Origin: Polyangia bacterium
GTDB taxonomy: Bacteria; Myxococcota_A; Polyangia; Polyangiales; JAUICN01
DNA length: 64,000 bases
Direction: 5' to 3'
Assembly: GCA_030427835.1 (NCBI GenBank)
Contig: JAUICN010000001.1
Coordinates: 351,955 to 415,954 of the forward strand
The notes under the pieces were generated by a model that had not been told where the DNA came from, made no database searches, and worked only from the letters and a program-made list of their open reading frames with translations. The position numbers were made by a program, and so were the translations under genes. The stretch's first letter is position 1, and each line of letters opens with the position of its first letter. Shown here in pieces: positions 54,525 through 63,916 of this stretch.

Positions 54525-56345
54525 ATGATTGGTCGGGCCGTGCTCGGCCGCTACCGTATCGTTCGTGCGCTGGCCAAGGGAGGCATGGGCGTGGTGTATC
54601 TGGCGCGCAGCGAAGGTGCGTCCGGGTTTACCAAGCCGGTGGTGGTCAAACGCATGCTGTCGGACCTGATGCTGGACCAGACCATGGCCCGCATGTTCGT
54701 GCGTGAAGCTCGCATCATGTCGCGGCTGCGGCACCCGGGGCTTGTGGGTGTGACGGACTTCGGTGAGGAACGGGGCGATTACCTGATGGTGATCGAGTAC
54801 GTGCACGGGTTTCACCTGGGGCAGTGGCACCGGTACGTGCGGCAGGTTCGTGGGCCATTCTCCGCCGAAATGGTTGTGCATATCGTGACCAAGGTGCTGG
54901 ATGCCCTGCACTACGCTCACACCCTGACCAGCGAGGATGGCAGCCCCATGAATATTATTCATCGGGACGTCTCACCCTCCAACGTGCTGATCGACGTGGA
55001 AGGTCACGTCAAACTCACCGATTTTGGGGTGGCCCGAAGTCGCGACCACACGGAACAAACGGAAGAAACCACCATCAAGGGCAAAATGCCCTACCTGGCC
55101 CCGGAACTGTTTCGGCTCGAGGAGCCCACCGCACTGACCGACGCCTACGCGTGTGCGGTGGTTCTGCACGAACTTCTTGTGGGGAAAAACGAGTTTCGGG
55201 CATCGGACATGGCGGCCACGGTCTCCCGGGTGTTGGAGCACAAACCCACCCCGGTAAATCATATTCGGGATGACATCAGCGACGAGCTCAGTGCCGTAAT
55301 TCAACGGGCCTTGTCCAAAGAACCCGCCGACCGCTACTCAAGTGCAGAGGAGTTTGCCAAGGCCCTGCGAGAAACCCACAAAAACAGCGAAAGCGAACGG
55401 GATAAGGCCATGCATGACATGGTTCAAAAGGACTTTCGGGATCCTCGCATTGCCACGGTACTTCGATCTCCCTCCCTCGCGGAGCTGGAATCCGCATGGA
55501 GAAACCCTCCTGAAACCGTGCGATCTGAGCCGCCCACCCAGATCACCGAGATCCCCAACCTTTCCAGTTCCCCGCCAACGGTTGCGCCTCCGCGCATGCG
55601 CAGCGATGAGAAGAACGCGGGCGCGCCCCGGGAAGAGCCGTCGTCCCGTCGCCGGGGCTTCCCCTGGATGGTTGTGGTAACGACCACTGCCGTGTTGGGA
55701 GCCGTTGCCATGGGGGCCTGGTTTGGTCTCGAGTACGTGAAGGGCCGTGGAAACCAGGAACAGGCGTTTGTGGTGGTTCAACCCAACGGAACCGCAACTG
55801 CCGGGGCCGGGGCCGGGGCCGCTGGGGCTGGGGGCGCCGGGGGTGGGATCGCCGGCCAGGAAATCACTGGGCAGGAAATTACTGGGCAGGAAGCTGGAGA
55901 ACACCCTGCCACATCTCCTGGGGGCGCCGGTGAGGGCAACAAAGAAGCCCAGCCAGAACCAATGGGCCACACTTCACGCACCCAGGGCACCCGTAGTGCG
56001 CGCACCCGCCCGGCCCGTACGAAGACCGCTCCGACCACGGAAAATCCACCTGCCGCAACTCGCCCAACCTCCCGTGGTGGGCTTGGGCAGCCGTTTAACC
56101 GACGACGGGCCGAGGTGATTTCATGCTTTCAACAACATGGAGAGGGCCAACCGTCCTCTGTGGTGATCGGGTTTTCCCTGGCGGCCTCTGGCGCCGTGAC
56201 CAACGCAACGATTAAGCCTGCCTCGGTGGCGCCCACGCCGCTTGGCCAGTGTGTGCTCGGCGTGGCCAAGACCACCGAGTTCCCACCCCGGGACACAGGG
56301 ATTTCTTTCTCGATTCCCGTGACCATCCGTACGGTTTCCCAGTAG
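54525..56345 (+). CDS. Membrane Ser/Thr protein kinase with AgmX/PglI-like C-terminal domain
   Basis: 606 residues. N-terminal Hanks-type kinase (residues ~8-275): glycine loop AKGGMGVVYLA, catalytic Lys in VVVKRM, HRDVSPSN, DFG, APE. A disordered linker leads to one membrane helix (MVVVTTTAVLGAVAMGAWFG, ~382-401), then a Gly/Ala/Thr-rich stretch with GQEIT repeats. The last ~85 residues (RRAEVISCFQQHG...VVIGFSLAASGAV...LGQCVLG) resemble the TonB-like AgmX/PglI domain. Phosphothreonine produced here could be read by the FHA proteins in this window. Confidence 0.9.
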   Translation: MIGRAVLGRYRIVRALAKGGMGVVYLARSEGASGFTKPVVVKRMLSDLMLDQTMARMFVREARIMSRLRHPGLVGVTDFGEERGDYLMVIEYVHGFHLGQWHRYVRQVRGPFSAEMVVHIVTKVLDALHYAHTLTSEDGSPMNIIHRDVSPSNVLIDVEGHVKLTDFGVARSRDHTEQTEETTIKGKMPYLAPELFRLEEPTALTDAYACAVVLHELLVGKNEFRASDMAATVSRVLEHKPTPVNHIRDDISDELSAVIQRALSKEPADRYSSAEEFAKALRETHKNSESERDKAMHDMVQKDFRDPRIATVLRSPSLAELESAWRNPPETVRSEPPTQITEIPNLSSSPPTVAPPRMRSDEKNAGAPREEPSSRRRGFPWMVVVTTTAVLGAVAMGAWFGLEYVKGRGNQEQAFVVVQPNGTATAGAGAGAAGAGGAGGGIAGQEITGQEITGQEAGEHPATSPGGAGEGNKEAQPEPMGHTSRTQGTRSARTRPARTKTAPTTENPPAATRPTSRGGLGQPFNRRRAEVISCFQQHGEGQPSSVVIGFSLAASGAVTNATIKPASVAPTPLGQCVLGVAKTTEFPPRDTGISFSIPVTIRTVSQ

Positions 56346-56622
56346 ACACTCACCAGCGAGACTTCCCAGTGGAGACTTCCCAGTGGAGACTTCCCAGTAG
56401 GGCTTCCCATCAGGATCTCTCCAGTCGGTGTACGTCAGTGGAAGTGCTTGAACGACGGGCGATAGTCGCTGGTGGACACCTGTCTGTAGAGATCCCAGCA
56501 GCGGGAAAGCACTCACCAGATCACCGGTACGTATGGAAACGTAGGGTCGCATGGCGCGAGTCGGTCCATGTGGAGGTGCCCTGAAATACAGCGATTCAAG
56601 GCACCTCCTGGGGAAAACTCCG
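56346..56622. repeat. Intergenic region with a 14-bp tandem repeat after the kinase stop
   Basis: GAGACTTCCCAGTG occurs at 56358-56371, 56372-56385 and, ending in A, 56386-56399, with a decayed fourth to 56413. The unit resembles the end of the kinase gene itself (TTCCCAGTAG, 56336-56345), as if copied from the stop-codon region. The rest of the spacer holds nothing clear. Confidence 0.88.
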
Positions 56623-58422
56623 TCAGCGGGAGCGCCGCATGTCCACGTTGATGATGGTCACGCCCTTGTCTTCGACACTGATGGGTCGGGTCTGGGAACG
56701 GTACCGGTCCATCTCGATTTCCAGTCGGTAGTCGCCTGGCGGAACGTCGATCTCGAAGAACCCTTCCTCGGAAGCCTGTGCCTCCAGGCCCAGGGGTTGA
56801 ACCAGAACCTTCGCAGCCAGGGGTGTACCCGAGAAGGATTGGATCACACCCTGGATCTGACCCTGGGGAGGCAGGGGCTGCAGCGTGATGGGCAAGTCGA
56901 GCTCCTCACCGGGCTGCAGATCCACGGTGACACGGGCAGGCAGGTAGTCGTCAGGTTTGACAACCACGGTGAGCGTGACGCCCGCCTCAAGGCCTTCAAT
57001 ACGGAACTCGCCGTTTTCGTCCGTGGTGAGACCCACAGGGGTAAGCAACACGGATTCTTCGGAAAGGCCTTCGGGCCGTTCCACACCTGCCATGATGACG
57101 GGCACCACAGGTTTTGTGGACGAATCACCTTCACCCCCGGCACCATCCTGGACCGCACCATCCTGGACTGGACCGCCCTGGGCACCATCGACCCCAGCCA
57201 CCTCTGTGGATTGGCCGTCATCCTCGCCGGCACCTGTACTGGCACCCGTACTGGCACCCATCAAGTCACCGACGGTTTTGCGATCGATCCAAACTTCCAC
57301 CAACGCGTTCGCTACGTTTTCGCCATTGGGGCCACGCACGACACCCACAAGCACACCTGTGGTGGGCTCTGGGGGCTGCTCGATGGGTTGAACCTCAACC
57401 ACGGGCTCCTCGATGGGCTCCTCTGGCAGGGGCGGTGCCGGGTGGGGTTGCTCGGCGGAGGGGAACCGGAAAGTTGCCGTGGCAAGGGCCGCAAACCGGG
57501 GAGGAACATCCACGAGCGGAGTGTTGGGATCGGTGAGCTCCGGGCGGGAACTCAGAAGGCCGCGAAGTTTCGCCTCCAGCTGAATATCCCTGAATTCGCC
57601 GACCCAATACCGCGCACCGGCGGATAGGTACATGGGGCTTTGCATGGCAGTGGGCGCGCCATCGCCCATGAGGATATCCCAGCTCCACTCCCCAAAAAAC
57701 TCAAACTGATCGTTGCGCCAGGCGCCACCGATGCCGCTAAGAAACGCGTTGTATTCGCTCACGCCCAGTGAAATGCGGTCAGAACCACTCAGGAGTTCCG
57801 CGTTGCTTACGGATGCGGCGCTCTGGTCCACTCGGTAGCCCAGGTTTGCCACAACGTTTACGTTGTCGTTGAGTCGGTAGTTGCCCATGGCAACCATATC
57901 GAGGGTCATGGCACCAAACACGACGGAGGGGGCTTCGTTTCCAGGCACCCAGGCCGTGAACTGGGCCCCAAATCCGTAGTTCCCCTTGTCCTGCCAACCA
58001 CGCAGCACCACACGGGGATCGCCCACCAAACCATCGTCGGCCTCTCCAGCTTCCTCATGGCGGTCGTAGCGGCCGTCCAACAGTAGGGCCGCGGCAAACC
58101 AGGGAACCGGTTGTACCGAAGCGGCAAGGCGCCCGCCGAAACGGCTGTGTGTATCTTCCGCGTCGAGCACGGACTCGGTGCGGCCGTACCCCGCAGTCAC
58201 CGACAGTGCGGCCGCCCAGGGAGACGATGCGGCAATGGCCAGGCGGTCTAATCCAGGGAGCCCGTTGTCCGCGTGCCCGAACCGGGTATCGGGTGCGGCT
58301 TGTTGTTCGGCACCCTCCCCGTTTGAGGACTTTGCGTCGATTTCCTGGGCCGCAACCCCATTGGAAATCAGAAAGAAGATACCGAGCAGAACAGAAACAG
58401 AACGAGGGCCGTAAAAGTACAC
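56623..58422 (-). CDS. Outer-membrane barrel protein with carboxypeptidase-regulatory-like domains
   Basis: 599 residues. N-terminal signal peptide (SVSVLLGIFFLISNGVAAQ). Residues ~70-300 alternate like a beta-barrel (ALSVTAGYGRTES, GGRLAASVQPVPWFAAALLLDGRYD). A Pro/Glu linker (PLPEEPIEEPVVE) leads to two CarboxypepD_reg-like/Ig-like domains (GVVRGPNGENVANALVEVWI...TDENGEFRIEGLEAGVTLTVVV; GVIQSFSGTPLAAKVLVQ...GFFEIDVPPGDYRLEIE). The linker after the first strand has repeats (GASTGASTGAG, VQDGAVQDG). The barrel then periplasmic-domain order resembles envelope-anchoring proteins. Start GTG 58422. Confidence 0.8.
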   Translation of the reverse strand: MYFYGPRSVSVLLGIFFLISNGVAAQEIDAKSSNGEGAEQQAAPDTRFGHADNGLPGLDRLAIAASSPWAAALSVTAGYGRTESVLDAEDTHSRFGGRLAASVQPVPWFAAALLLDGRYDRHEEAGEADDGLVGDPRVVLRGWQDKGNYGFGAQFTAWVPGNEAPSVVFGAMTLDMVAMGNYRLNDNVNVVANLGYRVDQSAASVSNAELLSGSDRISLGVSEYNAFLSGIGGAWRNDQFEFFGEWSWDILMGDGAPTAMQSPMYLSAGARYWVGEFRDIQLEAKLRGLLSSRPELTDPNTPLVDVPPRFAALATATFRFPSAEQPHPAPPLPEEPIEEPVVEVQPIEQPPEPTTGVLVGVVRGPNGENVANALVEVWIDRKTVGDLMGASTGASTGAGEDDGQSTEVAGVDGAQGGPVQDGAVQDGAGGEGDSSTKPVVPVIMAGVERPEGLSEESVLLTPVGLTTDENGEFRIEGLEAGVTLTVVVKPDDYLPARVTVDLQPGEELDLPITLQPLPPQGQIQGVIQSFSGTPLAAKVLVQPLGLEAQASEEGFFEIDVPPGDYRLEIEMDRYRSQTRPISVEDKGVTIINVDMRRSR

Positions 58423-58473
58423 CGTCGGATCCTATCCGTTCCTGTGGATGAAACGCAATAGATGGGTACGGTT

Positions 58474-59841
58474 TCAAACCCCACTGAAACGGGATCGAAA
58501 GGAAGACCACCAGCTCGTGGCCCGAAGTGGAGCCAGATCGGGGTCGGCATCCAGCAAGCTCACCTCGTGGAATCCGGCTTTTCGTGCACGATTAAGCCAC
58601 TCTCGCGCCTTTTCCTCATCGGAAAGGCAGCTGTGGGCGCAGGCCACGTTGAAGGCATCCGTTCCGTCACCGGTCCGGTAGAAAACCCGCTCAAAAATCT
58701 CACCCGCGGCCTGAAACTCACCCGCATCATGGGCGGCCACACCCAGTTGGCGCCCCGCATCGTGGGAAATCATGTGCCCAATGGCGGAGGATAGGAGTTC
58801 GGAAGCCCGTCGAAAGGCGGCCGTCTCAATCCACGCGTGTACCAGCCGTGGGGCCACAAACTCCGGGCGATGGGGCAGGGCCTGTTCCAGGGGTTCAATT
58901 GCCTGGGAAGCCCGCCCCAGTGCCAGACGGAGCGCACCCAGGAGCGCAGGTTCCACTTCCCCCTGCTGGGAAAGCACTCGAGTCTGTTCTTCAGCCTGCT
59001 CGATGTTCCCGTCGAGCAACCACGCCCAGGCCAGGATGTGCTGGGCATGACGCCGAACATCCGGTTGCTTGGCTTGGGCGGCCACAACCTGGGCCAACTG
59101 TTGGGCCTCCTGAAAATTTCGGGAATCGAGCTGGGCCTGGGCCGCGCGTAGGAAATCCACCAGGGGGCGATCGGCTCCCAGCCGCCGCTCCAGCTGTAGA
59201 CCTCTGTAGTTTTGGAACACAAGCAAGCCGAGCAATGCCGTGGCCACAAACATATTTTGGGCAAGGGTGGCAGCGACCAGTCCCACTCCCAGGAAAAGGG
59301 ATACTAGATAGGCCCAGCGACGGGCCCCCTGGCCCAGAACCGATTCCATGGCCGCCGCGAGAACTTGGCCGCCGTCCAGGGGCAGAATGGGAATGAGGTT
59401 GAGTACACCCCAGCCTAAGTTGACCCAAATTAAACTCTGCAGCGCGAACTCACCAAGTGAACCCGGTGCGACAGGCGCCCACCACAGCGCCACCATGGCT
59501 GCCGCGCCCAGGCCCACCCCCACGAGGGGACCGGCAAGGCTCACAAGCACCCGCGCCAGTGGCGAAAGGGGAACCAACGACGACCAGGCGGTGAATCCAC
59601 CCATTCCATGGAGCTCAATGCTGGGTTCTTGCCCGAACCAACGCGCGGCAAACGCGTGGCCCAGCTCGTGGAACAGAACGCCGGTGAACATGATGGGCAA
59701 CCAAATGGCCATGACCCACCACGCATCTAGGGAGGGCGCGCCTTGTGTGCCGGCGGGAACGCGCAGGTAACCCAGGTACAGGGCAATGGCGAAAAACCAA
59801 AACCCCACGCGGACAGGAAACCCGAAAAGACGAAACGACAT
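58474..59841 (-). CDS. Site-2-type (M50) metalloprotease with TPR tail
   Basis: 455 residues. Membrane-embedded zinc protease with HELGH (FHELGHAFAARWFG) and the third-ligand motif NLIPILPLDGGQ, in a 5-6 helix core (residues 1-225). The remaining ~230 residues form TPR-like helical repeats (NFQEAQQLAQVVAAQ; GNIEQAEEQTRVLSQ; DEEKAREWLNRARKAG). S2P enzymes release membrane-tethered regulators. ATG 59841 is preferred over an in-frame GTG at 59850, with GAGG close upstream. Confidence 0.88.
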   Translation of the reverse strand: MSFRLFGFPVRVGFWFFAIALYLGYLRVPAGTQGAPSLDAWWVMAIWLPIMFTGVLFHELGHAFAARWFGQEPSIELHGMGGFTAWSSLVPLSPLARVLVSLAGPLVGVGLGAAAMVALWWAPVAPGSLGEFALQSLIWVNLGWGVLNLIPILPLDGGQVLAAAMESVLGQGARRWAYLVSLFLGVGLVAATLAQNMFVATALLGLLVFQNYRGLQLERRLGADRPLVDFLRAAQAQLDSRNFQEAQQLAQVVAAQAKQPDVRRHAQHILAWAWLLDGNIEQAEEQTRVLSQQGEVEPALLGALRLALGRASQAIEPLEQALPHRPEFVAPRLVHAWIETAAFRRASELLSSAIGHMISHDAGRQLGVAAHDAGEFQAAGEIFERVFYRTGDGTDAFNVACAHSCLSDEEKAREWLNRARKAGFHEVSLLDADPDLAPLRATSWWSSFRSRFSGV

Positions 59842-59847
59842 GGACCT

Positions 59848-59874
59848 CACCCCACCGTAGTGCTGGATGGGGTG
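59848..59874. promoter_or_regulatory. Hairpin between the dehydrogenase and the M50 gene
   Basis: CACCCCA (59848-59854) pairs with TGGGGTG (59868-59874). On the minus strand one arm sits next to the M50 ribosome-binding region. No U-tract. It could end transcription partly or mask translation of the M50 gene. Confidence 0.4.
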
Positions 59875-59912
59875 GAGGCAACCACGTGGGTACTATTTCA
59901 CGGTCAAGCTGC

Positions 59913-61754
59913 CTAAATGGTAGCGAATGCTTCTTCTGGAATATCCATGGGGGAGCGATCCGCAAGCGCGATGGTTTCGGCACGCGCCACAACCTCGGGC
60001 AGGCAGTTGTTGGCGAACCAAAGGGCCGCGTACTTCTTGCCGGCATAGAAATGCTGGTCCGGGTGGTCGGCGGGCAGTGCCTTGGCCGACTCGATGGCGA
60101 TGGCCGCCGCTTGCAACAGCAGCCAACCGATGACGGTTTCACTCATCATCACCAGGAAGGATCTTCCGGACAGGGGAACCTGCTCCATTTCGCCGGACTG
60201 GAACCAGGTCAAAAAGCGCATGGCTGTGGCGCCAATGGCCTCCTGGGCCTTGCTAAGGCGCTTTACTGCTTCGCCGAGCTCCGGATGCTCCACATGCTCC
60301 TGAACAAACTGGGCCACGTCACCCATGAACTGCTGGGTGTATTGGCCTCCCTTGAGGCCAAGTTTGCGGCCCACCAGATCCATTGCCTGAATGGAGTTCG
60401 TCCCCTCGTAGATACTAAACACCTTGGAGTCCCGTAGGTATTGCTCCAGGGGGTAGTCTTGAACAAACCCTGCACCTCCGTGCACTTGGATGCCGATTTC
60501 ACAGATATTGAAGGCTTCGTCCGACCCGTAGGCTTTTACCAGTGGGGTCATCAGATCGACCTGCCCCTTGTGGTAGTCCGCTTTCTCGTCATCTTTGCCC
60601 GCAAGCAACCGCGCCTGGTCCTCATGGTATGCCAACTTGTAAATGAGAATGCGAAGCCCTTCGACCTTGGCTTTCATCTCCATGAGCATTTGGCGCACGT
60701 TGGGATGCTGGATGATGGGCACGCGGGGTGCTTCAGGGGTTTTCCAATTCTTGACGTTCGGGCCCTGTTTTCGGTCCCGGGCGTACTCGAGGGTGTTGAG
60801 GTAGGCCGTGGATGCAATGCCCAGGCTCTGGACGCCTACGCCGATGCGGGAGAAGTTCATCATGGTGAACATTTGGCGCATGCCCTGGTGCTCTACCCCG
60901 CCCACAAGCTCACCCACGCACGTGTCGTTTTCCCCAAAGTTGAGGACCGCCGTCGACGACCCGTTGATGCCCAACTTGTGCTCGATGGACCCGGTGGTGA
61001 CGTCGTTGGATTCACCGGGCGTGCCGTCCTCGTTGACCCGGTACTTCGGAACGATGAAGAGCGATAGGCCCTTGGTACCCGCGACTGCACCCTTCACCCG
61101 TGCAAGCACCAGGTGGATAATATTGTCGGTCAGATCGTGATCACCTGAGCTGATGAACACCTTCGTGCCCTTGATATTGTAGGTGCCGTTCCCGTTCTTT
61201 TCTGCGGTGCTGAGAGCTGCGCCCACATCCGAGCCCGCGTGGGGTTCCGTGAGACACATGGTGCCGCCCCACTTCCCCTGAAACAGGTTCCTTGCGTACA
61301 GAGCGCGCTGGGCTTCGGTGCCGTTTTGGTCGATGGCCTCGGCCGCGCCCTGGGTAAGCCCTGGGTACATACTAAACGCCGTATTCGACCCGCTGAGCAG
61401 CTCCTCTGCGGCAATGGAAACGATCGTGGGCGCTCCCTGGCCGCCGTGTTCCTCTGAGACGCTTACACCCTTCCAACCCTCTTCGTACAACTGGTTCCAG
61501 GCTTCCTTGAACCCCGTGGGGGTGGTGACTTGCCCATTTTCCAGGCGGCACTTCTCCAGGTCACCCACCTGGTTCAGGGGGCCGGTCACCGTGGTGCTGA
61601 ATCGATAGACCTCGTCCAGCACCATCTTGACCTCGTCCACGCCCCAATCCGCAAAGGGGCCCTTGGAAAGGATATCCCCCACCTTGAGTTGCTCGAACAG
61701 TGTGAACTGAATGTCACGCAAGTCGGCCTTGAAACGATTGATGGGCTGGGACAC
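59913..61754 (-). CDS. Acyl-CoA dehydrogenase
   Basis: 613 residues, FAD-dependent alpha,beta-dehydrogenation of acyl-CoA. TMCLTEPHAGSDVGA (FAD/substrate loop), GTKVFISSGDHDL, QVHGGAGFVQDYPLEQYLRD and the catalytic glutamate in SIYEGTNSIQAMDLVGRK. The ~130-residue C-terminal extension is typical of the long acyl-CoA dehydrogenase C-terminal-domain subgroup. GTG start (MSQPINRFK) with AGGAGG five bases upstream. Chain length specificity unknown. Confidence 0.95.
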   Translation of the reverse strand: MSQPINRFKADLRDIQFTLFEQLKVGDILSKGPFADWGVDEVKMVLDEVYRFSTTVTGPLNQVGDLEKCRLENGQVTTPTGFKEAWNQLYEEGWKGVSVSEEHGGQGAPTIVSIAAEELLSGSNTAFSMYPGLTQGAAEAIDQNGTEAQRALYARNLFQGKWGGTMCLTEPHAGSDVGAALSTAEKNGNGTYNIKGTKVFISSGDHDLTDNIIHLVLARVKGAVAGTKGLSLFIVPKYRVNEDGTPGESNDVTTGSIEHKLGINGSSTAVLNFGENDTCVGELVGGVEHQGMRQMFTMMNFSRIGVGVQSLGIASTAYLNTLEYARDRKQGPNVKNWKTPEAPRVPIIQHPNVRQMLMEMKAKVEGLRILIYKLAYHEDQARLLAGKDDEKADYHKGQVDLMTPLVKAYGSDEAFNICEIGIQVHGGAGFVQDYPLEQYLRDSKVFSIYEGTNSIQAMDLVGRKLGLKGGQYTQQFMGDVAQFVQEHVEHPELGEAVKRLSKAQEAIGATAMRFLTWFQSGEMEQVPLSGRSFLVMMSETVIGWLLLQAAAIAIESAKALPADHPDQHFYAGKKYAALWFANNCLPEVVARAETIALADRSPMDIPEEAFATI

Positions 61755-61978
61755 GAAAACCTCCTGGGAACCTAACGGTGCTTGAATCTACGACTTGTGC
61801 CCACCCAGCACATGGATGGGACGCGTTGTGTAGTGTTTCATTATTGTTTCGGTGCTGCGACGCGTCAAGGAATGTCCGTGGATGGCTGCAATCGCTGGGT
61901 GATCGTTGCCTGGCGGCGCGTAGGTTTGTACGTCGAGTGGTGGCACAGCCCGGTGCAGCCACGTAAAAGGGTGGCTCC

Positions 61979-63763
61979 ATGCGTATTGAAACCTTTCTTG
62001 AGGAGCAGGGTCGTCTCGCGGTGAAATCCGCCACGGGCCAGGACGCACCTGCCCTGATTCGCCCTACCACAGACTCCACTCACGGGGACTATCAACTCAA
62101 CGGAGCCATGGCACTTGGGAAACGGCTCAAGAGTTCCCCAAGGGAGATTGCCGCCGCCATCGCGGAGCACGTGGTGCGCGAGCCTGCGGTGATGTCGGCA
62201 GAGGTGGCAGGCCCGGGCTTTGTGAACCTGAGGCTAGACTCCGCCTGGATTGCACAACGCCTGGCAGACGGGTTGGCCGATGTGCAACGGGACGGTGTTC
62301 CTGAGGTAGAGGCCAAGCAGCGGATTGTGGTGGACTTTTCATCGCCAAACATCGCCAAGCAAATGCACGTGGGGCACCTGCGTTCCACCATTATTGGGGA
62401 CTCCATTTGCCGTTTGCTGCGCTTTGTGGGTCACGACGTCACGGGAGATAACCACCTTGGGGATTGGGGCACACAGTTTGGCCTGTTGATCGTGGGCATG
62501 CGCACCTGGGGTGACCCGGCATTGTTTGGAAAGGACGCACAGGATCCCATCGGTGAGCTTGAGCGAGTGTACAAACTGGCTAGCGCCGAAGCGAAAGACA
62601 ACGGGGCCTTTGCGCAGGCAGCACGGGACGAGCTTAAGAAACTCCAGGACGGGGATCCGGAAAACCATGCCCTGTGGGAGAGCTTCGTGGCCGCCACGAG
62701 AAGGTCACTGGATCAAGTGTACGACCGGCTTGGTGTAACGTTTGATCTTTGGCTTGGGGAAAGCACCTACCACAGCATGCTACCTGGCGTGATCGACTCC
62801 CTACAGAAGCACGACCTTAGCCGTGAGGATGCGGGCGCGGAGTGCGTATTTTGGGGTGAAGTTGCGGAATCCGGCAAGGAAGTGCCCAAGGAACTGCTTC
62901 GACAAAAGGAACCGTTTATTGTTCGAAAGAAGGACGGTGCGTACCTCTATTCCAGCACCGACCTTGCAACGCTCCAGTACCGCAAGGACACGCTGAAAGC
63001 CGATCGATCTGTGTACGTAGTGGATACTCGACAGGGGCTTCACTTCAAACAGGTGTTTGCACTGGCTCGACTGCTGGATATGGAACTTGGATTGGAGCAC
63101 GTGGGGTTTGGCACCGTACTTGGCACCGACGGAAAACCGTTGCGCACCCGAGATGCGTCGGGGCAGGTGGTGACATTGGCATCCCTGTTGGACGAAGCGG
63201 AACGCCGTGCCGCAGAACATATGGTGCAGGAAGGAATCCGGATTCCAGAAGACCAGAAAGCGGAAGTGGCACGTGTGGTGGGTATCGGTGCGGTGAAGTA
63301 TGCAGACCTCCGGCAAAATCGATCAAGCGACTACCAGTTTGATTGGGACAAAATGATTTCGTTCAAGGGCAATGCGGGCCCCTATATCCAGTACGCCTAC
63401 GCACGAATACGGAGCCTATTTCGTAAAGCCAATACCGTAGAGAGTGCCGCTCTCGCTTTGGACATGGACGACTTCCCAGCTACCCAAATTCTCTTGGATC
63501 AACCCGAAGAACGGGTACTCGGCCTATGCCTTGTACGTTTTGGAGAACAAGTGCATCAAGCCTCCGAGCAACACCTGCCCCATTTGATCGCAGATCACCT
63601 GTACAATTTGTCCCGGGCGTTCAGTGCATTCTACGAAGCCTGCCCCGTCCTGAAATCAAAGGGCCCCCAACAGCAAAGCCGCCTCGCCCTAGCCGCCATG
63701 ACCGCCCGCCAACTACGCCGCGGCCTCTCCCTACTAGGCATCGAAGTCCTCGACCAAATGTAG
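61979..63763 (+). CDS. argS: Arginyl-tRNA synthetase
   Basis: 594 residues. Class I synthetase. HIGH-like motif MHVGHLRSTIIGDS preceded by VDFSSPNIAKQ; the KMSKS position reads GKPLRTRDASG, a variant seen in many ArgS. N-terminal Add1 domain (residues 1-110) and C-terminal DALR domain (LYNLSRAFSAFYEACPV; AMTARQLRRGLSLLGI) are present. ATG 61979 follows GGGTGG. It is divergent from the acyl-CoA dehydrogenase. Confidence 0.97.
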   Translation: MRIETFLEEQGRLAVKSATGQDAPALIRPTTDSTHGDYQLNGAMALGKRLKSSPREIAAAIAEHVVREPAVMSAEVAGPGFVNLRLDSAWIAQRLADGLADVQRDGVPEVEAKQRIVVDFSSPNIAKQMHVGHLRSTIIGDSICRLLRFVGHDVTGDNHLGDWGTQFGLLIVGMRTWGDPALFGKDAQDPIGELERVYKLASAEAKDNGAFAQAARDELKKLQDGDPENHALWESFVAATRRSLDQVYDRLGVTFDLWLGESTYHSMLPGVIDSLQKHDLSREDAGAECVFWGEVAESGKEVPKELLRQKEPFIVRKKDGAYLYSSTDLATLQYRKDTLKADRSVYVVDTRQGLHFKQVFALARLLDMELGLEHVGFGTVLGTDGKPLRTRDASGQVVTLASLLDEAERRAAEHMVQEGIRIPEDQKAEVARVVGIGAVKYADLRQNRSSDYQFDWDKMISFKGNAGPYIQYAYARIRSLFRKANTVESAALALDMDDFPATQILLDQPEERVLGLCLVRFGEQVHQASEQHLPHLIADHLYNLSRAFSAFYEACPVLKSKGPQQQSRLALAAMTARQLRRGLSLLGIEVLDQM

Positions 63764-63780
63764 CCCCACCCCCCGCCCCC

Positions 63781-63874
63781 GGGTCACGAAGACGTGTCCC
63801 CCCAAAGCCGTATGAAAGCGCCCGAGGGTCGTGGAGGCGTGTCCCTGAAAAAGGGAAAAAACGACGTGGAGGCG
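63781..63874. repeat. REP-like hairpin pair upstream of a RAYT gene
   Basis: Two related 20-bp elements: GGGTCACGAAGACGTGTCCC (63781-63800) and GGGTCGTGGAGGCGTGTCCC (63826-63845). Each folds as GGG-T-NNNN / CGTG-T-CCC, with G-T pairs in the second. A truncated third copy, CGTGGAGGCG, is at 63865-63874. The pattern is that of REP elements mobilised by RAYT proteins. Confidence 0.7.
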
Positions 63875-63916
63875 AGAAAATACGCAACTGGGAGGTTTAC
63901 AGACCGATACCCGGAC

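Noticed and set aside
63781..63874. CRISPR array
   Set aside because: The repeats are few, differ from each other, and the spacing is uneven with no cas genes; the REP/RAYT reading fits better. No CRISPR array was seen anywhere else in the window.
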